Below are positions 41,530 through 52,300 of a DNA stretch of 64,000 nucleotides, one piece after another (position 1 is the first letter of the stretch; every line of letters starts with the position of its first letter). A program made the translations under genes and the position numbers. Location: assembly GCA_028281535.1 (NCBI GenBank), contig JANQJS010000003.1:186001-250000 (forward strand). Direction: 5' to 3'. The stretch comes from Sedimentisphaerales bacterium. Its GTDB lineage: Bacteria > Planctomycetota > Phycisphaerae > Sedimentisphaerales > SM23-30. The notes under the pieces were generated by a model, which saw nothing but the letters and a program-made list of their open reading frames with translations, did no database searches and was not told where the DNA came from.

Positions 41530-42486
41530 TTATCTTGGGACCTCAACGGTAACGAGTAAATCTTGTATACAATCCTCAACGCTTCGGCCTTCCACTTCGA
41601 CTTCGGGTCTTAAAATAACTCGATGTCTCAGGACAGGATAGGCTATTGTTTTAATGTCATCCGGTGTGACAAAATCTCTTCCCATGATTAATGCATAGGC
41701 TTTTGCTGCTAATAGAAGCATACCTGCAGCTCTTGGACTGGCACCTAATGCAATGGCGTGCGTGTTGCGGGTCGCTCTGATAATTTGTGTGATATAGCGT
41801 CGCGTCATTTCTTCAGATCGAATGGATTTAACGGCATGACGGAGCTGTAGTAGTGTTTCAGTGTCTATGGTTTTCTGCAGGTCTGTTTGGTTAAGATGTT
41901 TTGCATCAAAACCTTCTTCGATCATATCGAGAAACGAAGCTTCATGTTCTTCGGAGGGATAATCGACAAGAATTTTGAGCATAAACCTGTCCAGCTGCGC
42001 TTCGGGAAGGGGATAAGTTCCTTCAAATTCAACTGGGTTCTGTGTTGCGATGACTGTGAATACCGATGACATATCATGTGTTTGGCCATCGATACTCACT
42101 TGCATTTCTTCCATTGCTTCCAGCAGGGCTGATTGCGTTTTAGCTGGCGCGCGATTGATTTCGTCAGCCAGAACCAGGTCGCTGAATATGGGGCCTTGTC
42201 GAAAGGTGAATTCATTGGTTGACATATTGAAAATATTAACACCTGTAATATCTGCTGGCATTAAATCTGGCGTCAATTGTAAACGTTTGAATGTTGATTT
42301 TGTCACAAACCCCAATGATCGCGATAGCAGCGTTTTTGCCGTACCGGGTACACCTTCTAATATAATATGGCCACCAGCCAGGTAGCCGACAAGCATCTGG
42401 ATGATGACGTTATCCTGGCCAACGATGACTTTTTTAAGTTCGTTTAAGAGTTGGCCAGCAATTTTATTCGCATCATGAATGTCCAT
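41530..42486 (-). CDS. MoxR family AAA+ ATPase
   Basis: 318 residues, standard for stand-alone MoxR. Walker A is EGVPGTAKTLL, Walker B is DLVLADEINRAP, and sensor 1 lies in FTVIATQNPVEFEGTYPLPEA (the diagnostic MoxR segment). Sensor 2 is in GASPRAAGMLLLAAKAYA. MoxR proteins are chaperone-like ATPases that work with vWA partners. Here it overlaps the DUF4350 gene upstream by 14 nt and the DUF58 partner follows. The N-terminus VIVGQDNVIIQMLVGYLAGG is the family's VGQ box. Confidence 0.95.
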   Translation of the reverse strand: MDIHDANKIAGQLLNELKKVIVGQDNVIIQMLVGYLAGGHIILEGVPGTAKTLLSRSLGFVTKSTFKRLQLTPDLMPADITGVNIFNMSTNEFTFRQGPIFSDLVLADEINRAPAKTQSALLEAMEEMQVSIDGQTHDMSSVFTVIATQNPVEFEGTYPLPEAQLDRFMLKILVDYPSEEHEASFLDMIEEGFDAKHLNQTDLQKTIDTETLLQLRHAVKSIRSEEMTRRYITQIIRATRNTHAIALGASPRAAGMLLLAAKAYALIMGRDFVTPDDIKTIAYPVLRHRVILRPEVEVEGRSVEDCIQDLLVTVEVPR

Positions 42487-43753
42487 TAGGAAATATCTCC
42501 TTTTCTAATTGTCCAAGCTGAGTCATTATTTTATGAAATTGGTTTTTAGATAGTTTTTTTTCAGCTAATATTATTTCACATTGGTTGAATAGGTTTAAAT
42601 AAGTTTCAGGGGGTTTCTCCAGTTGATGGGCCACTGTTTTGGCGATTAACTTATGATCATGGATGAACGCTAAACCTGTTTGTTTGGCAACATGTTTCAA
42701 AAACCATTGATAGTTGATTTTAAATGCTAGGAAATGGGCGTTGATATGATTGAGTGTCAAACCGACCGACTGAACAAATTCAAGTTTTGCACGTCGTCTC
42801 ATGTTATTGGCGGGGGCTCGACGAATACCAAATCGTCGACCTTTATAAAATAGATAAAGGATGCCAGCCAGAGCTAGGCATAAGCAACTCCAGCCTGGGC
42901 TCGATTCAAAAAGCATCATTGTTAATAAATACCATCCTGTTTCATGATCGCCATAGCCGAAATGGTATTCATCAAAACCCAGGCGATTACCTCTGGCAAT
43001 ATTTTTACAATAAGCACTTAGATTGGTGGCTAATATTGAATTATCTTTTTTGCCAATCAATCCATTTTGCATAAATGACATATCTGACATGACAATCATT
43101 TTCCCAGCACCCATCGAGACTTGAGTAATACGAGGGCCTTCAGAATCGGTAAAGAGTATTTCTGCTTTAACTTTAGATCGTGTTGATTCGTTATTAAGGT
43201 TTTTACGGTCATTTTTTTCGAAATGATTTTTTGTTCGTAACGCTACTTCAGACACATCTCGTGAAAGCAACTGGTTGCGTTCGAAAAATGATATCGTGCT
43301 TACGGAGATGCTTTTTCTTTTTTGATTATCATTTGTGTCGTAGCTATTGCTTGCATAGGAGACACTGAGGTGGTTGTCGTTGTTAAAGTAGTAATCCATC
43401 AATGGAAAATTAATAACTAGAATCCCGCCGTTGATCATCCACTTTTTTAGCTCATCGATTTCATAGCTAGGAAAGTTATAGATGTCGCCCAGAGCAAATA
43501 ATACATCCAATTCGTCCAGATGCAGCAAGGGTTGTTTCTCGAATGCGATGGGTTCAAAGTCAAATTCTTTCAATAACGTATAGTAGACTTTGACGCCTTC
43601 AACATTGGTTGAGTGAATGGAAGGCAATTCGATCTTTTGACTGCTGGTGTCATTAACCTTATGCCAGAACAGTATCAGGGTGATGGCTGTTATAGCGAAA
43701 ATACCCAGGAACATGAGAGTAATATAATCTGATTTATGGCTGTTTTTGTTCAC
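42473..43753 (-). CDS. DUF4350 domain membrane protein
   Basis: 426 residues. One N-terminal helix (YITLMFLGIFAITAITLILFW), then an extracytoplasmic DUF4350 domain of GATase-like fold (PSIHSTNVEGVKVYYTLLKE ... LDELDVLFALGDIYNF ... LKKWMINGGILVINFP), a second helix (SPGWSCLCLALAGILYLFYK), and a C-terminal cytoplasmic part with RRFGIRRAPANNMRRRAKLE, typical of the family. It overlaps the DUF4129 gene by 20 nt and MoxR by 14 nt. All four minus-strand genes are thus one tightly packed operon. Exact role unknown; probably an envelope factor handled by the MoxR/DUF58 pair. Confidence 0.85.
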   Translation of the reverse strand: MNKNSHKSDYITLMFLGIFAITAITLILFWHKVNDTSSQKIELPSIHSTNVEGVKVYYTLLKEFDFEPIAFEKQPLLHLDELDVLFALGDIYNFPSYEIDELKKWMINGGILVINFPLMDYYFNNDNHLSVSYASNSYDTNDNQKRKSISVSTISFFERNQLLSRDVSEVALRTKNHFEKNDRKNLNNESTRSKVKAEILFTDSEGPRITQVSMGAGKMIVMSDMSFMQNGLIGKKDNSILATNLSAYCKNIARGNRLGFDEYHFGYGDHETGWYLLTMMLFESSPGWSCLCLALAGILYLFYKGRRFGIRRAPANNMRRRAKLEFVQSVGLTLNHINAHFLAFKINYQWFLKHVAKQTGLAFIHDHKLIAKTVAHQLEKPPETYLNLFNQCEIILAEKKLSKNQFHKIMTQLGQLEKEIFPNGHS

Positions 43754-44441
43754 GTAATTTTACTTTTTCAAATAATGAATACATTTGGTCAAAATGTGAT
43801 TTGGAGATTGTTTCAGATCCATATACATATTGGTCAAATGAATGGACAAGTGACTTGAAATCACTGGGTTTTGTTATCGGTGTGCTATATTCCATTAAAT
43901 AATCGCCATTTGTTTTACTGATATGGAATCGGATGCGTCCAATATGATCCAGGTATTTCAATAGTGCAAGCATCATCATTCCCGTTGCTTCCCGAATAGA
44001 GTTGTTAGAAAGGTATTCTTTCATTCTTAATTCCGATTCTTCAAAGCTGAGATGTTCATCTAATAAAATTGTTGATACATTTTTAGGACTTTTTGGCCCT
44101 TCGTAAAACATGTAAAAGAGCGTCCAAATGAAATGTATAAATATGGCTAAGAGTGATAGTCCGCACCAGATAACGATAAACCAGATAATGGATTGAACCC
44201 AATCCTGTGACGGATCCCAGGATTGCATATTGAGTCCTTTAAACCAGCTTTCAAATTTCTGGGAAAGTGTTTTATGTGGCTGAAAATCTTTTTGACTTAA
44301 GATGTATTCAACTTTTTGTTTAATGTCTTCTGCATCCGCTCGCTGGTAATTTGAGGGGGCATTTTGAGCATGCAAATGCCCCGTGAGGTCAGGTAGTGTT
44401 AACCATATGAAGATTGCAATGATCAATGTCAAGGGACGCAT
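43734..44441 (-). CDS. DUF4129 domain membrane protein
   Basis: 235 residues from ATG 44441, 7 nt after the preceding stop (translational coupling; no clear ribosome site). A signal or first helix (LTLIIAIFIWLTLPDLTG) is followed by an extracytoplasmic segment, a second helix (SIIWFIVIWCGLSLLAIFIH), and a cytoplasmic DUF4129-like domain with LRMKEYLSNNSIREATGMMM, DHIGRIRFHISKTNGDYLME and FDQYVYGSE. This closing FDxxxYG element is diagnostic. It belongs to the MoxR/DUF58/DUF4350 operon. Part of an envelope system of unknown output. Confidence 0.85.
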   Translation of the reverse strand: MRPLTLIIAIFIWLTLPDLTGHLHAQNAPSNYQRADAEDIKQKVEYILSQKDFQPHKTLSQKFESWFKGLNMQSWDPSQDWVQSIIWFIVIWCGLSLLAIFIHFIWTLFYMFYEGPKSPKNVSTILLDEHLSFEESELRMKEYLSNNSIREATGMMMLALLKYLDHIGRIRFHISKTNGDYLMEYSTPITKPSDFKSLVHSFDQYVYGSETISKSHFDQMYSLFEKVKLREQKQP

Positions 44442-44448
44442 AGTATGA

Positions 44449-45369
44449 TTAATTAGCAATTGAGGCTGCTGGCCCATCGGTTTCATTGTCATCGTTAGAT
44501 ATTTGTTGAGCCATCATTTCTAGATCAAAACCTTCTTTGCGTATTCTTAGATCATAATAAAGAAGGATGAGTGCTGTTGCTACAAATGGCATCGTAATCA
44601 CGTTAGCGAATAGTTCGGCAAGATGTAGAATAATATTGAATGTGGATGAGTTGAAGGACCATACGTAACCGCCAATAAATCCAACAAGACCTCCAATCAT
44701 ACCTCCGACAATCGTGGCAAGGATATTTGCTACAAAGGAAACAGCAAATATTTTTCCGAGATTACCTTTTGCTAAATTTTTACTTCGACTAAGACCTTCA
44801 ATCGGGCCAAGATTCTCTGCCATAATTACTTGGATGGTGAGAGCGAACCAAAGCGAAAAAATGATACCTGGGACAATTAACAATACAAACCCAAACATAA
44901 TAATTATCATCATCAGAATCATAGCTATGATCATTGTCAAAAGTTTGGGGATAACAAAACGATACGTTTGTCCGATGGTCAATGTATTTCCCAGATAATA
45001 TTCTGAAACGTTTTTTACCAAAGCCCCATTAGATAGCAGATAACCTATTCCAGCGATAAACGCGACCAGGATATTTAGGTATGATATAGTTTCCAATGAA
45101 GTTGAGCCTGCTGTTGGGGAATAATCGTCTTCATATACAAAATCATCTGATGGGGTAATTTGCGCTATCGGAGTTTGGTAACTGTAATCAGGAAATGGCA
45201 TGTCCGATGAACTGGTTGATAGAGTGCTCACGAAAATGGTAACTAATGATATTGGGATTTGTATAATGGCTACGATCGTCGTATAACGGATAAAGTTTTT
45301 ACGATAGATGGCGATGGCATTATCAAGAATTTTACCCAAGCTCATTGGTTCAAATGTTTGTGTTTGCAT
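44449..45369 (-). CDS. Polytopic membrane protein (glycerophosphodiester phosphodiesterase-membrane-domain-like)
   Basis: About 306 residues; start uncertain (ATG 45369 chosen, ATG 45384 also possible, neither with an ideal ribosome site). The N-terminus TFEPMSLGKILDNAIAIYRK followed by NFIRYTTIVAIIQIPISLVT is the pattern of membrane proteins annotated as 'glycerophosphoryl diester phosphodiesterase membrane domain' or YciC-like. Six or so helices follow, with MAENLGPIEGLSRSKNLAKG between them, a conserved 'W-x-x-T' equivalent region. No phosphodiesterase catalytic domain is present. First gene of the MoxR operon. Role unknown. Confidence 0.75.
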   Translation of the reverse strand: MQTQTFEPMSLGKILDNAIAIYRKNFIRYTTIVAIIQIPISLVTIFVSTLSTSSSDMPFPDYSYQTPIAQITPSDDFVYEDDYSPTAGSTSLETISYLNILVAFIAGIGYLLSNGALVKNVSEYYLGNTLTIGQTYRFVIPKLLTMIIAMILMMIIIMFGFVLLIVPGIIFSLWFALTIQVIMAENLGPIEGLSRSKNLAKGNLGKIFAVSFVANILATIVGGMIGGLVGFIGGYVWSFNSSTFNIILHLAELFANVITMPFVATALILLYYDLRIRKEGFDLEMMAQQISNDDNETDGPAASIAN

Positions 45370-45532
45370 GAATCCTACTTTCATGAAAATGACGTTATTT
45401 TTTAAATCGACCGCTGTTGAGCGATATGTTTCCAACCCCATTAAAGTAGTCTTGATGAATTATCAAGTCAAGCGTGAAATTTGGAAGGGATCATGAAATT
45501 TGGGGGCTTTGTGGGTGATTTAAGGTCTGCCC

Positions 45533-46519
45533 TCACTGTTTTTCTGAAATTTTGGATTGGAGACCTTGCAGTAAAACTGCCAGGATGATAATGCCGCCTT
45601 TAATGACTTTTTGCGTTTGGATCGGGATATTCATATGGATCATGATATTGCCGACCATTGCCAGGATCAGTACGCCTAATAATGTATTAACCGCCGTGCC
45701 TTTTCCGCCCGATAGACTTGCGCCACCTAAAACGACTGCCGCGATGACATCTAATTCCAGGCCGATACCGCGACTATAGGTGCCAATGTTTGTTCTGGCG
45801 GTTGTGACAATGCCGGCCAAAGCGGTAAGACCTCCAAGAATGGTATAGACCAAAAAGGTATAAATTCCAACGCGAATGCCCGATAGGCGAACGGCCGTTT
45901 CGTTGCTGCCGATGGCAATCACAATACGACCAAAAACGGTGTAACGTAACGTAATGAGAATCATAAAAAAGACGATAAATAGCAACCAGACAGGATAGGG
46001 AACGCCAAGCAAGTAACCACTACCAAAGTTTTGTAACGCTGTGGCAGATTCATCCAATTCAATCGGGTAGCCTTTGGAGACCATGAAAGCAAATCCGCTG
46101 ACAATCGACATCATGGCCAGTGTTGCTATAAAAGGTGCGATCCGTCGGTTGGCGATCAGAAAACCACTAACGCTTCCTAATAGCATGCCTAGAAAAATGG
46201 TCATGATGATGGCTGCTGGAATAGATCCCGATAGGGTGGTAAAGCCGAGCGGTATGCCATTTTTAACGAAATAGGCAGTTAGGACGCTGGTGAATGCTAC
46301 CATCGAACCTACCGATAAATCAATTCCGCCGGTAAGAATCACCAGAAGCATGCCCATGCTGATAATTCCAATATCTGCATGTTGTCGTAGCAGATTAAAA
46401 ATATTTCGTTGCGTCAGGAATGAATCTGAAATCATTGAGGAAATGATCAATAATAAACAGAAGATTATCAGCGTGTTATATTGTAGAAGAATGTTCAATG
46501 TCGATTTTAGTTTTGTCAC
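45533..46519 (-). CDS. Ribose-type sugar ABC transporter permease
   Basis: 328 residues with 8-10 membrane helices. The RbsC-family signature is clear: NIFNLLRQHADIGIISMGML, VILTGGIDLSVGSMVAFTSV, GSNETAVRLSGIRVGIYTFL (the EAA-like loop) and GLELDVIAAVVLGGASLSGG with KGT. It forms the membrane channel with the ATPase encoded 18 nt upstream and receives sugar from the binding lipoprotein. Substrate not predictable from the permease. Last gene of the minus-strand operon (binding protein, ATPase, permease). Confidence 0.93.
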   Translation of the reverse strand: MTKLKSTLNILLQYNTLIIFCLLLIISSMISDSFLTQRNIFNLLRQHADIGIISMGMLLVILTGGIDLSVGSMVAFTSVLTAYFVKNGIPLGFTTLSGSIPAAIIMTIFLGMLLGSVSGFLIANRRIAPFIATLAMMSIVSGFAFMVSKGYPIELDESATALQNFGSGYLLGVPYPVWLLFIVFFMILITLRYTVFGRIVIAIGSNETAVRLSGIRVGIYTFLVYTILGGLTALAGIVTTARTNIGTYSRGIGLELDVIAAVVLGGASLSGGKGTAVNTLLGVLILAMVGNIMIHMNIPIQTQKVIKGGIIILAVLLQGLQSKISEKQ

Positions 46520-46537
46520 TTTATTTCCTATGTTCCG

Positions 46538-48034
46538 TTACGCCGTTTGTTTCATGATGGCAAGTTTCATGATGTTTTCTTCACTTAATTCTTTCTGCTG
46601 TAATTCGCCCTGAATTCGACCCTCTCGCATGACGATCGCGCGATTACATAATCCTATCAATTCGATCATTTCTGATGAGATGATGATGATGCCTAATCCT
46701 TGTTGAGCGAGTTCTTGAATGAGTTGATAGATTTCCGCTTTAGCACCGACATCCACGCCGCGTGTGGGTTCATCAAAAATTAAAACGCTGCAATGGCCAC
46801 CCAGCCATTTGGCAAGAACGACTTTTTGTTGGTTGCCACCACTTAAATTTTCTACCCGCTCTTTCGGGCCTGATGTTTTTATTTTTAGTTTCTGGATATA
46901 ATCAATGGTGTCTTTGGTTTCTTTGGATTGATTGATCAGGCCGGCGGTTTGGTAGTTGCGCCATAGAGATGGTAGCGAAATGTTTTTCTCAATCGGTAAT
47001 GGCAAAATAGCACCTTGATGTTTTCGATCTTCAGGGATTAGGCCAATCCCAGCTTTCAATGCGTCTGTCGGTGATTTAATGTGGATGGGCTTTCCTTGAT
47101 AATGAATGGTGCCCTGATCGATTCGGTCGGCTCCAAAAATAGCCCTTGCGGTTTCCGTTCGTCCGCTGCCAACCAGGCCGGCAAATCCCAGGATTTCACC
47201 AGCATGTAAATCAAAGCTGATATCTTCTATTTTCTTTTCTGAAGTAAGACGATTGATACTTAAAATTTTATCGCCGACTTTGTTTTTGCGTTCAGGAAAG
47301 AGCGATGTGATTTGACGGCCAATCATACGTTGGATAATTTGATCTGTAGTAACCTCGTCGGGGCAGACCTGACCAGTTATTTGTCCATCTTTCAGTATAG
47401 AGATGGTGTCTGCGATTTGAAAAATTTCCTCGAGTCGATGAGAAATATAAATAATCGCTACACCTTGAGATTGAAGTTTTTTCAGAGTGATAAAAAGTTT
47501 TTCTGCTTCTGTGGGTGAAAGAACGGCCGTGGGTTCATCGAGGATTAAAATTTCAGCATTCTGTGATAAAGCTTTACAGATTTCGACGACCTGTTGATAA
47601 GCAATACTTAACTGGCCTACTAAACGTTGCGGCTGAATATCAAAACCGAGTCGATTAATCAGTTCGCTCGCTTTGGCGTAAAGTTTTTTGCGGTGAATAA
47701 ATCCTTTCAGGCTACCCAAATGATCGAGGAAAATATTTTCTGCGACCGTCAGGTCCGGAGCCAGAGCAAATTCTTGATAGATGGTGCCGATGCCGAGTTT
47801 GCGACCGGCATGCGGTGATGGTATGGAAGCTGTCTGCCCGTTGATTTTGATGACGCCTGAATCTTTCTGATAGGCGCCCGAAAGAATTTTCATCAACGTG
47901 GATTTTCCGGCACCATTTTCACCCACCAAGGCATGAATTTCACCTGCTTTGACTTTCAGAGAGACTTCTTTAAGTGCGTGGATGCCTCCAAAAGACTTAG
48001 AAATATTTTGCATGTCGACACGAGGTTGATCCAT
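46538..48034 (-). CDS. Ribose-type sugar ABC transporter ATP-binding protein (two NBDs)
   Basis: 498 residues from ATG 48034 (AAGG 8 nt upstream; further upstream in-frame codons overlap an implausible basic stretch). Two nucleotide-binding domains occur. The first has Walker A GENGAGKSTL, signature LSIAYQQ and Walker B EILILDEPTAVL. The second has a degenerate Walker A, GLVGSGRTET, but an intact signature NLSGGNQQKVVLAKWL and SVLIFDEPTRGVDVGAK. This asymmetry is normal for RbsA/MglA/XylG. It energises import by the adjacent permease. Confidence 0.95.
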   Translation of the reverse strand: MDQPRVDMQNISKSFGGIHALKEVSLKVKAGEIHALVGENGAGKSTLMKILSGAYQKDSGVIKINGQTASIPSPHAGRKLGIGTIYQEFALAPDLTVAENIFLDHLGSLKGFIHRKKLYAKASELINRLGFDIQPQRLVGQLSIAYQQVVEICKALSQNAEILILDEPTAVLSPTEAEKLFITLKKLQSQGVAIIYISHRLEEIFQIADTISILKDGQITGQVCPDEVTTDQIIQRMIGRQITSLFPERKNKVGDKILSINRLTSEKKIEDISFDLHAGEILGFAGLVGSGRTETARAIFGADRIDQGTIHYQGKPIHIKSPTDALKAGIGLIPEDRKHQGAILPLPIEKNISLPSLWRNYQTAGLINQSKETKDTIDYIQKLKIKTSGPKERVENLSGGNQQKVVLAKWLGGHCSVLIFDEPTRGVDVGAKAEIYQLIQELAQQGLGIIIISSEMIELIGLCNRAIVMREGRIQGELQQKELSEENIMKLAIMKQTA

Positions 48035-48068
48035 CAATATACCTTGGCTAAGCGAAAAGAGGATTTCA

Positions 48069-49109
48069 CTAGAATATAGCATCCGCTTTATAGTATTGAT
48101 CCACATTGTCTTGGGTAATGCATACGGCAGGGGTATAGGTCGTTGGCGAAAAATCGGTTTTCCCATTAAGGATTTCCACGCAAACCTCGACGGCACGCTC
48201 TGCGATTAAGACGGGATCATTTAATCCTGTTGCGCCATATTTACCTTGCTGAATTAATTCAAGAGCTTCTTTTTGTCCATCCGCGGCAGCGAGCACCAAA
48301 ATGTCATCTGTTTTTCCGCTTTCATTGATAGCTTTCAGGGCGCCAAGTGCCATGCTATCATTTTCTGCCAGCAAGACATTAATGTCTGGATGGGCGACCA
48401 ATAAATTTTCCGCGGCATTAAGGCCGCCTTCCTGAGTCCAATTGCCCCAGCCGTGACCAACGACGTCCAAGGTACATTGGCTTTTACTGCGAAGTTGCTG
48501 TTCAATGATCCCTCGGAATACACCCTGACGACGTTCTTTACCAACAGGATTTCCTGGCACGCCACTGAGTAGAGCTATCTTCATCGGTTGGCCAGCCATT
48601 TTTTTGACTAGCCATTCGCCGATCAATTCCCCATTTTTCATATTATTCGATTGGATCGTTGTGACAAAATCTGCTTTGGGGCTGATCGAGCTATCGATGA
48701 TGACAATGGGGACCCCAGCTTGCGTGGCTTGCTTGGTCACAGGCACCATCGCCAGAGGATCTTTCGGGTTGAAAATTAAAATATCAATCCCTTGTGCCAG
48801 CATATTTTCTACATTACTAATTTGAGTACTGATATCATCACGTGCTTCATTGGAAATGACCGTCATGCCCAGGCTTTCTGCTTTGGCCTTAGCCGTTTCA
48901 AGCTGAGCTACAAAGTAAGGAGCACCTAGCGTGTACATGGAAATACCTAGCTTGACATTTTTTAGATCGACATTTGTTTTAGACTTTTTAGAGTCGGTTT
49001 GATTTGTAGAAGAATTCTCTTGAGTGTTATCTGCTGTTTGTGTATCGCAACCAGCAATAAATAAAATGGTTACTAGGAAAAAGCATACGTTTCGATGTAG
49101 ATTGCTCAT
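48069..49109 (-). CDS. Sugar-binding lipoprotein of ribose-type ABC importer
   Basis: 346 residues from ATG 49109 (GGAG about 9 nt upstream). The lipoprotein signal is CFFLVTILFIAGC, with a canonical IAGC lipobox. A Ser/Thr/Asn linker is followed by a type I periplasmic-binding fold: VKLGISMYTLGAPYFVAQLE, NVENMLAQGIDILIFNPKDP, AGVPIVIIDSSISPKADFVT and NVLLAENDSMALGALKAINE. These are typical of RbsB-like binding proteins. The ATPase and permease genes follow with 34- and 18-nt gaps. The sugar is unknown; the exported sugar operon at 9.9-14.6 kb is a possible but distant functional partner. Confidence 0.93.
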   Translation of the reverse strand: MSNLHRNVCFFLVTILFIAGCDTQTADNTQENSSTNQTDSKKSKTNVDLKNVKLGISMYTLGAPYFVAQLETAKAKAESLGMTVISNEARDDISTQISNVENMLAQGIDILIFNPKDPLAMVPVTKQATQAGVPIVIIDSSISPKADFVTTIQSNNMKNGELIGEWLVKKMAGQPMKIALLSGVPGNPVGKERRQGVFRGIIEQQLRSKSQCTLDVVGHGWGNWTQEGGLNAAENLLVAHPDINVLLAENDSMALGALKAINESGKTDDILVLAAADGQKEALELIQQGKYGATGLNDPVLIAERAVEVCVEILNGKTDFSPTTYTPAVCITQDNVDQYYKADAIF

Positions 49110-49377
49110 TTGGTATAACTCCAAGTTTAATTTTTATTTAGCTGGCATTGGGTAGCATTGAATAGAGGTGCATATTAACCTTGAATTGCTAATAATTCAA
49201 AAGATTTTAGTTGGCGGATGTGCTGGTTACGATTTGGCCTTTTAGGTGAGTAAGCCTTGCAATTGTAGGCATTTCTGACGATAATAGCCCCTTTTGGTTT
49301 TGGGCAAGTGTCCCAGAAACCTTACTTTTTGTAAGTGTATTTAATTGAAGTAGTTAAGAAAATGGAGAGCCCCCTTT

Positions 49378-52300
49378 ATGTTCAATCAGGTCGACTCAAC
49401 CTGCGATCATATCAAGCTGGAACATGACATTCTAAGTTGGTGGGATGACAATCAGGCGTTTGATAAGCTTCGTAAGAAAAATGAAGGAAACAAACCCTGG
49501 TCTTTTTTAGATGGTCCAATTACCGCAAATAACCCTATGGGGGTGCATCATGCCTGGGGTCGGACGCTGAAAGATTGCTTCCAACGATACCATGCGATGC
49601 TTGGTCATGAGTTGCGCTATCAGAATGGATTCGATTGTCAGGGCTTATGGGTTGAGATTGAAGTTGAAAAAGAATTGGGTGTCAGTTCTAAGCGTGAAGT
49701 TGAAGAAATTGGTATCGAAACTTTTGTCAATAAATGTAAAGCTCGTGTGGAAAAATATTCCAAGGTTCAGACAGATCAGTCCATTCGTTTAGGTTATTGG
49801 ATGGATTGGGATAATTCCTACTATACCATGAGTGAAGAGAACAATTATACCATCTGGTCCTTCCTTAAAAAGTTATTTGAAAAAGGAAAGATTTATCGGG
49901 GCAGCGATGTGGTTCCCTGGTCTGGTCGATCAGGTACCTCCTACTCTCAGATGGAAATTATTGAAGGGCGAAAACTCGTTGCTCATCGAAGTGTGTTTGT
50001 GCGATTTAAATTGAAAAATCGTGATAACGAATATTTGTTAGTTTGGACCACAACGCCCTGGACGTTAACCTCAAACGTCGCCGCGGCAGTAAACGTGAAA
50101 TTAGATTACGTCAAATGCAAAGCGGATGATGGCAGCATTTATTATTTTGCCAAAGAGAACCTGGAATTTAAAAGGCTCGATAAGCAATTCAAAGAAAAGA
50201 AACAATGGATCGATGGGGTCCCTAAATTAAAAACCATCGCTCAAATTTTTAAAGAGCGTGGCGGCTACGAAATCATTGATACGATCAAAGGTGCTGATAT
50301 GGTGGGCTGGGAATATGAAGGTCCCTATGATGAGTTGCCTGCTCAATCAATTGCCGGTGGGTACCCATTAACCAAAGATGAACTTGAGCAGCAAGGCGTC
50401 AATGGGCTGAAATGTCATCGTGTAATTGATGGCGGCAAAGATGGTATCGGTAACGATATTGTGGTTGCTGGCGAAGGAACCGGGATTGTTCATATTGCAC
50501 CTGGCTGCGGTGATGTCGATCATAAGATTGGTCAAAAAGAAAACCTTGTAGAGATTGCGCCTTTAAGCGTTGAGTCAAAATTCCTCGAAGAATTTGGTTG
50601 GCTCAGTGGTAAGTTAGCAACCGACCCTGAAACGATCGATGAAATTATCAATGATCTAAAAGAACGTGGGCCTTTGGTTCATGTCGAGCAATATCCACAT
50701 ATCTACCCTCACTGCTGGAGAAGCGGTGATGAGCTGGTTTTCCGTTTGGTCGATGAATGGTATATCAATATGGATTGGCGGGGCGATATTAAAAAGGTTG
50801 TCGATCAGATTAACTGGATTCCAGCCGTTGGCCAAAAACTTGAGCATGAATGGCTTGATAATATGGGCGATTGGATGATCAGTAAAAAACGCTTCTGGGG
50901 CTTAGCATTACCCATCTGGGTTTTTGAAGATGGTTCCTATTGGGTCGTTGGTTCGCGTGAAGAACTCAAGGAGCTTGCTGTTGAAGGCTGGGATGAATTT
51001 GAAGGTCAAACACCGCACCGTCCCTGGGTGGATAAAGTAAAAATCAAACATCCTGAAACGGGCCTCATTGGCGAACGCATCAAAGATGTTGGTAATCCTT
51101 GGTTGGATGCCGGGATTGTTCCTTATTCAACGGTTCACTATAACAGTGATCGTGATTATTGGAAAAAATGGATGCCAGCTGATTTGGTCCTGGAGTGCTT
51201 TCCTGGTCAATTCCGTAACTGGTTTTATTCGCTGCTTGCGATGAGTACCACGATGGAAAATATTCCGCCATTCAAAACCTTGTTGGGCCACCGATTGGTT
51301 CTGGATGAAAATGGCGAAGAAATGCATAAGTCTAAAGGCAATGCCATCTGGTTCGAAGATGCGGCCGATACCATGGGCGTTGATGTGATGCGTTGGATCT
51401 ATTGTGGCCAAAATCCTGTGAATGATTTGCGTTTCGGTTACGGCGTTGGTGATCAAGTCCGGCGACGTGTTTTTAGTACCTGGTGGAATGTCTATAGCTT
51501 CTTTACCAATTACGCTCGTTTAGATGGATTTGATCCTGGAGCTGACCAGGTTGCGTATGAAGATCTGCAAGATATTGATCGCTGGTTATTAAGTAAATTG
51601 CAAGTCTTGATTAAAACCGCTAATGAAGCATTATCAACATTTGACACACCTGGATTTATTCAGTGTGCTGATGATTTTATTGATCGTTTAAGTAACTGGT
51701 ATGTGCGTCGCAATCGACGTCGGTTCTGGCGTGCGAAAAGTGAAAGCGATCAGGATAAGTTGGCCGCCTATCAAACTCTCTATCGTGTTTTGGTAGACTT
51801 GGCTAAAGTCTTGTCGCCGGTAACGCCATTCATCTGTGAGGATATGTATCAAAATTTGGTGAGAACGTTTGATCAAAATGCTCCAGAGAGTGTCCATCAC
51901 ACCGATTATCCGCAATTTGATGAATCGCTTTATAATGAAAAAATTGCCAATGATATGGATTTGGTAGCCGATGTGGTGAATCGTGCTTTGAGCCTTCGTG
52001 AAGTGAATCAGATTCGAGTGCGTCAGCCACTGCAGAGTTTATTGATAGATCCTATTGATGCTGAAACTGAGTCTGTTTGCTTGCAATACAAAGATTTGAT
52101 TTTAGATGAGTTAAACATTAAAGATTTAAAAATTATTGATGATAAGGAATACAAAAATTTCAATATAAAGTTAAATTTTAAAACGGCTGGTCAGAAATTT
52201 GGAAAAGACGTCAAAGTCGTTGCAAAATTGTTACAGCAGCATTCCCAGGTAGATGTTTGTACAAAGGTCAGAGAGAATTCTGAAATATTACTTCAAGGCG

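Noticed and set aside
49125-49377. T-box leader before ileS
   Set aside because: No T-box motif (GGGTGGCACCGCG-like) or antiterminator/terminator pair is present; only a small CTTAC/GTAAG hairpin near 49320.
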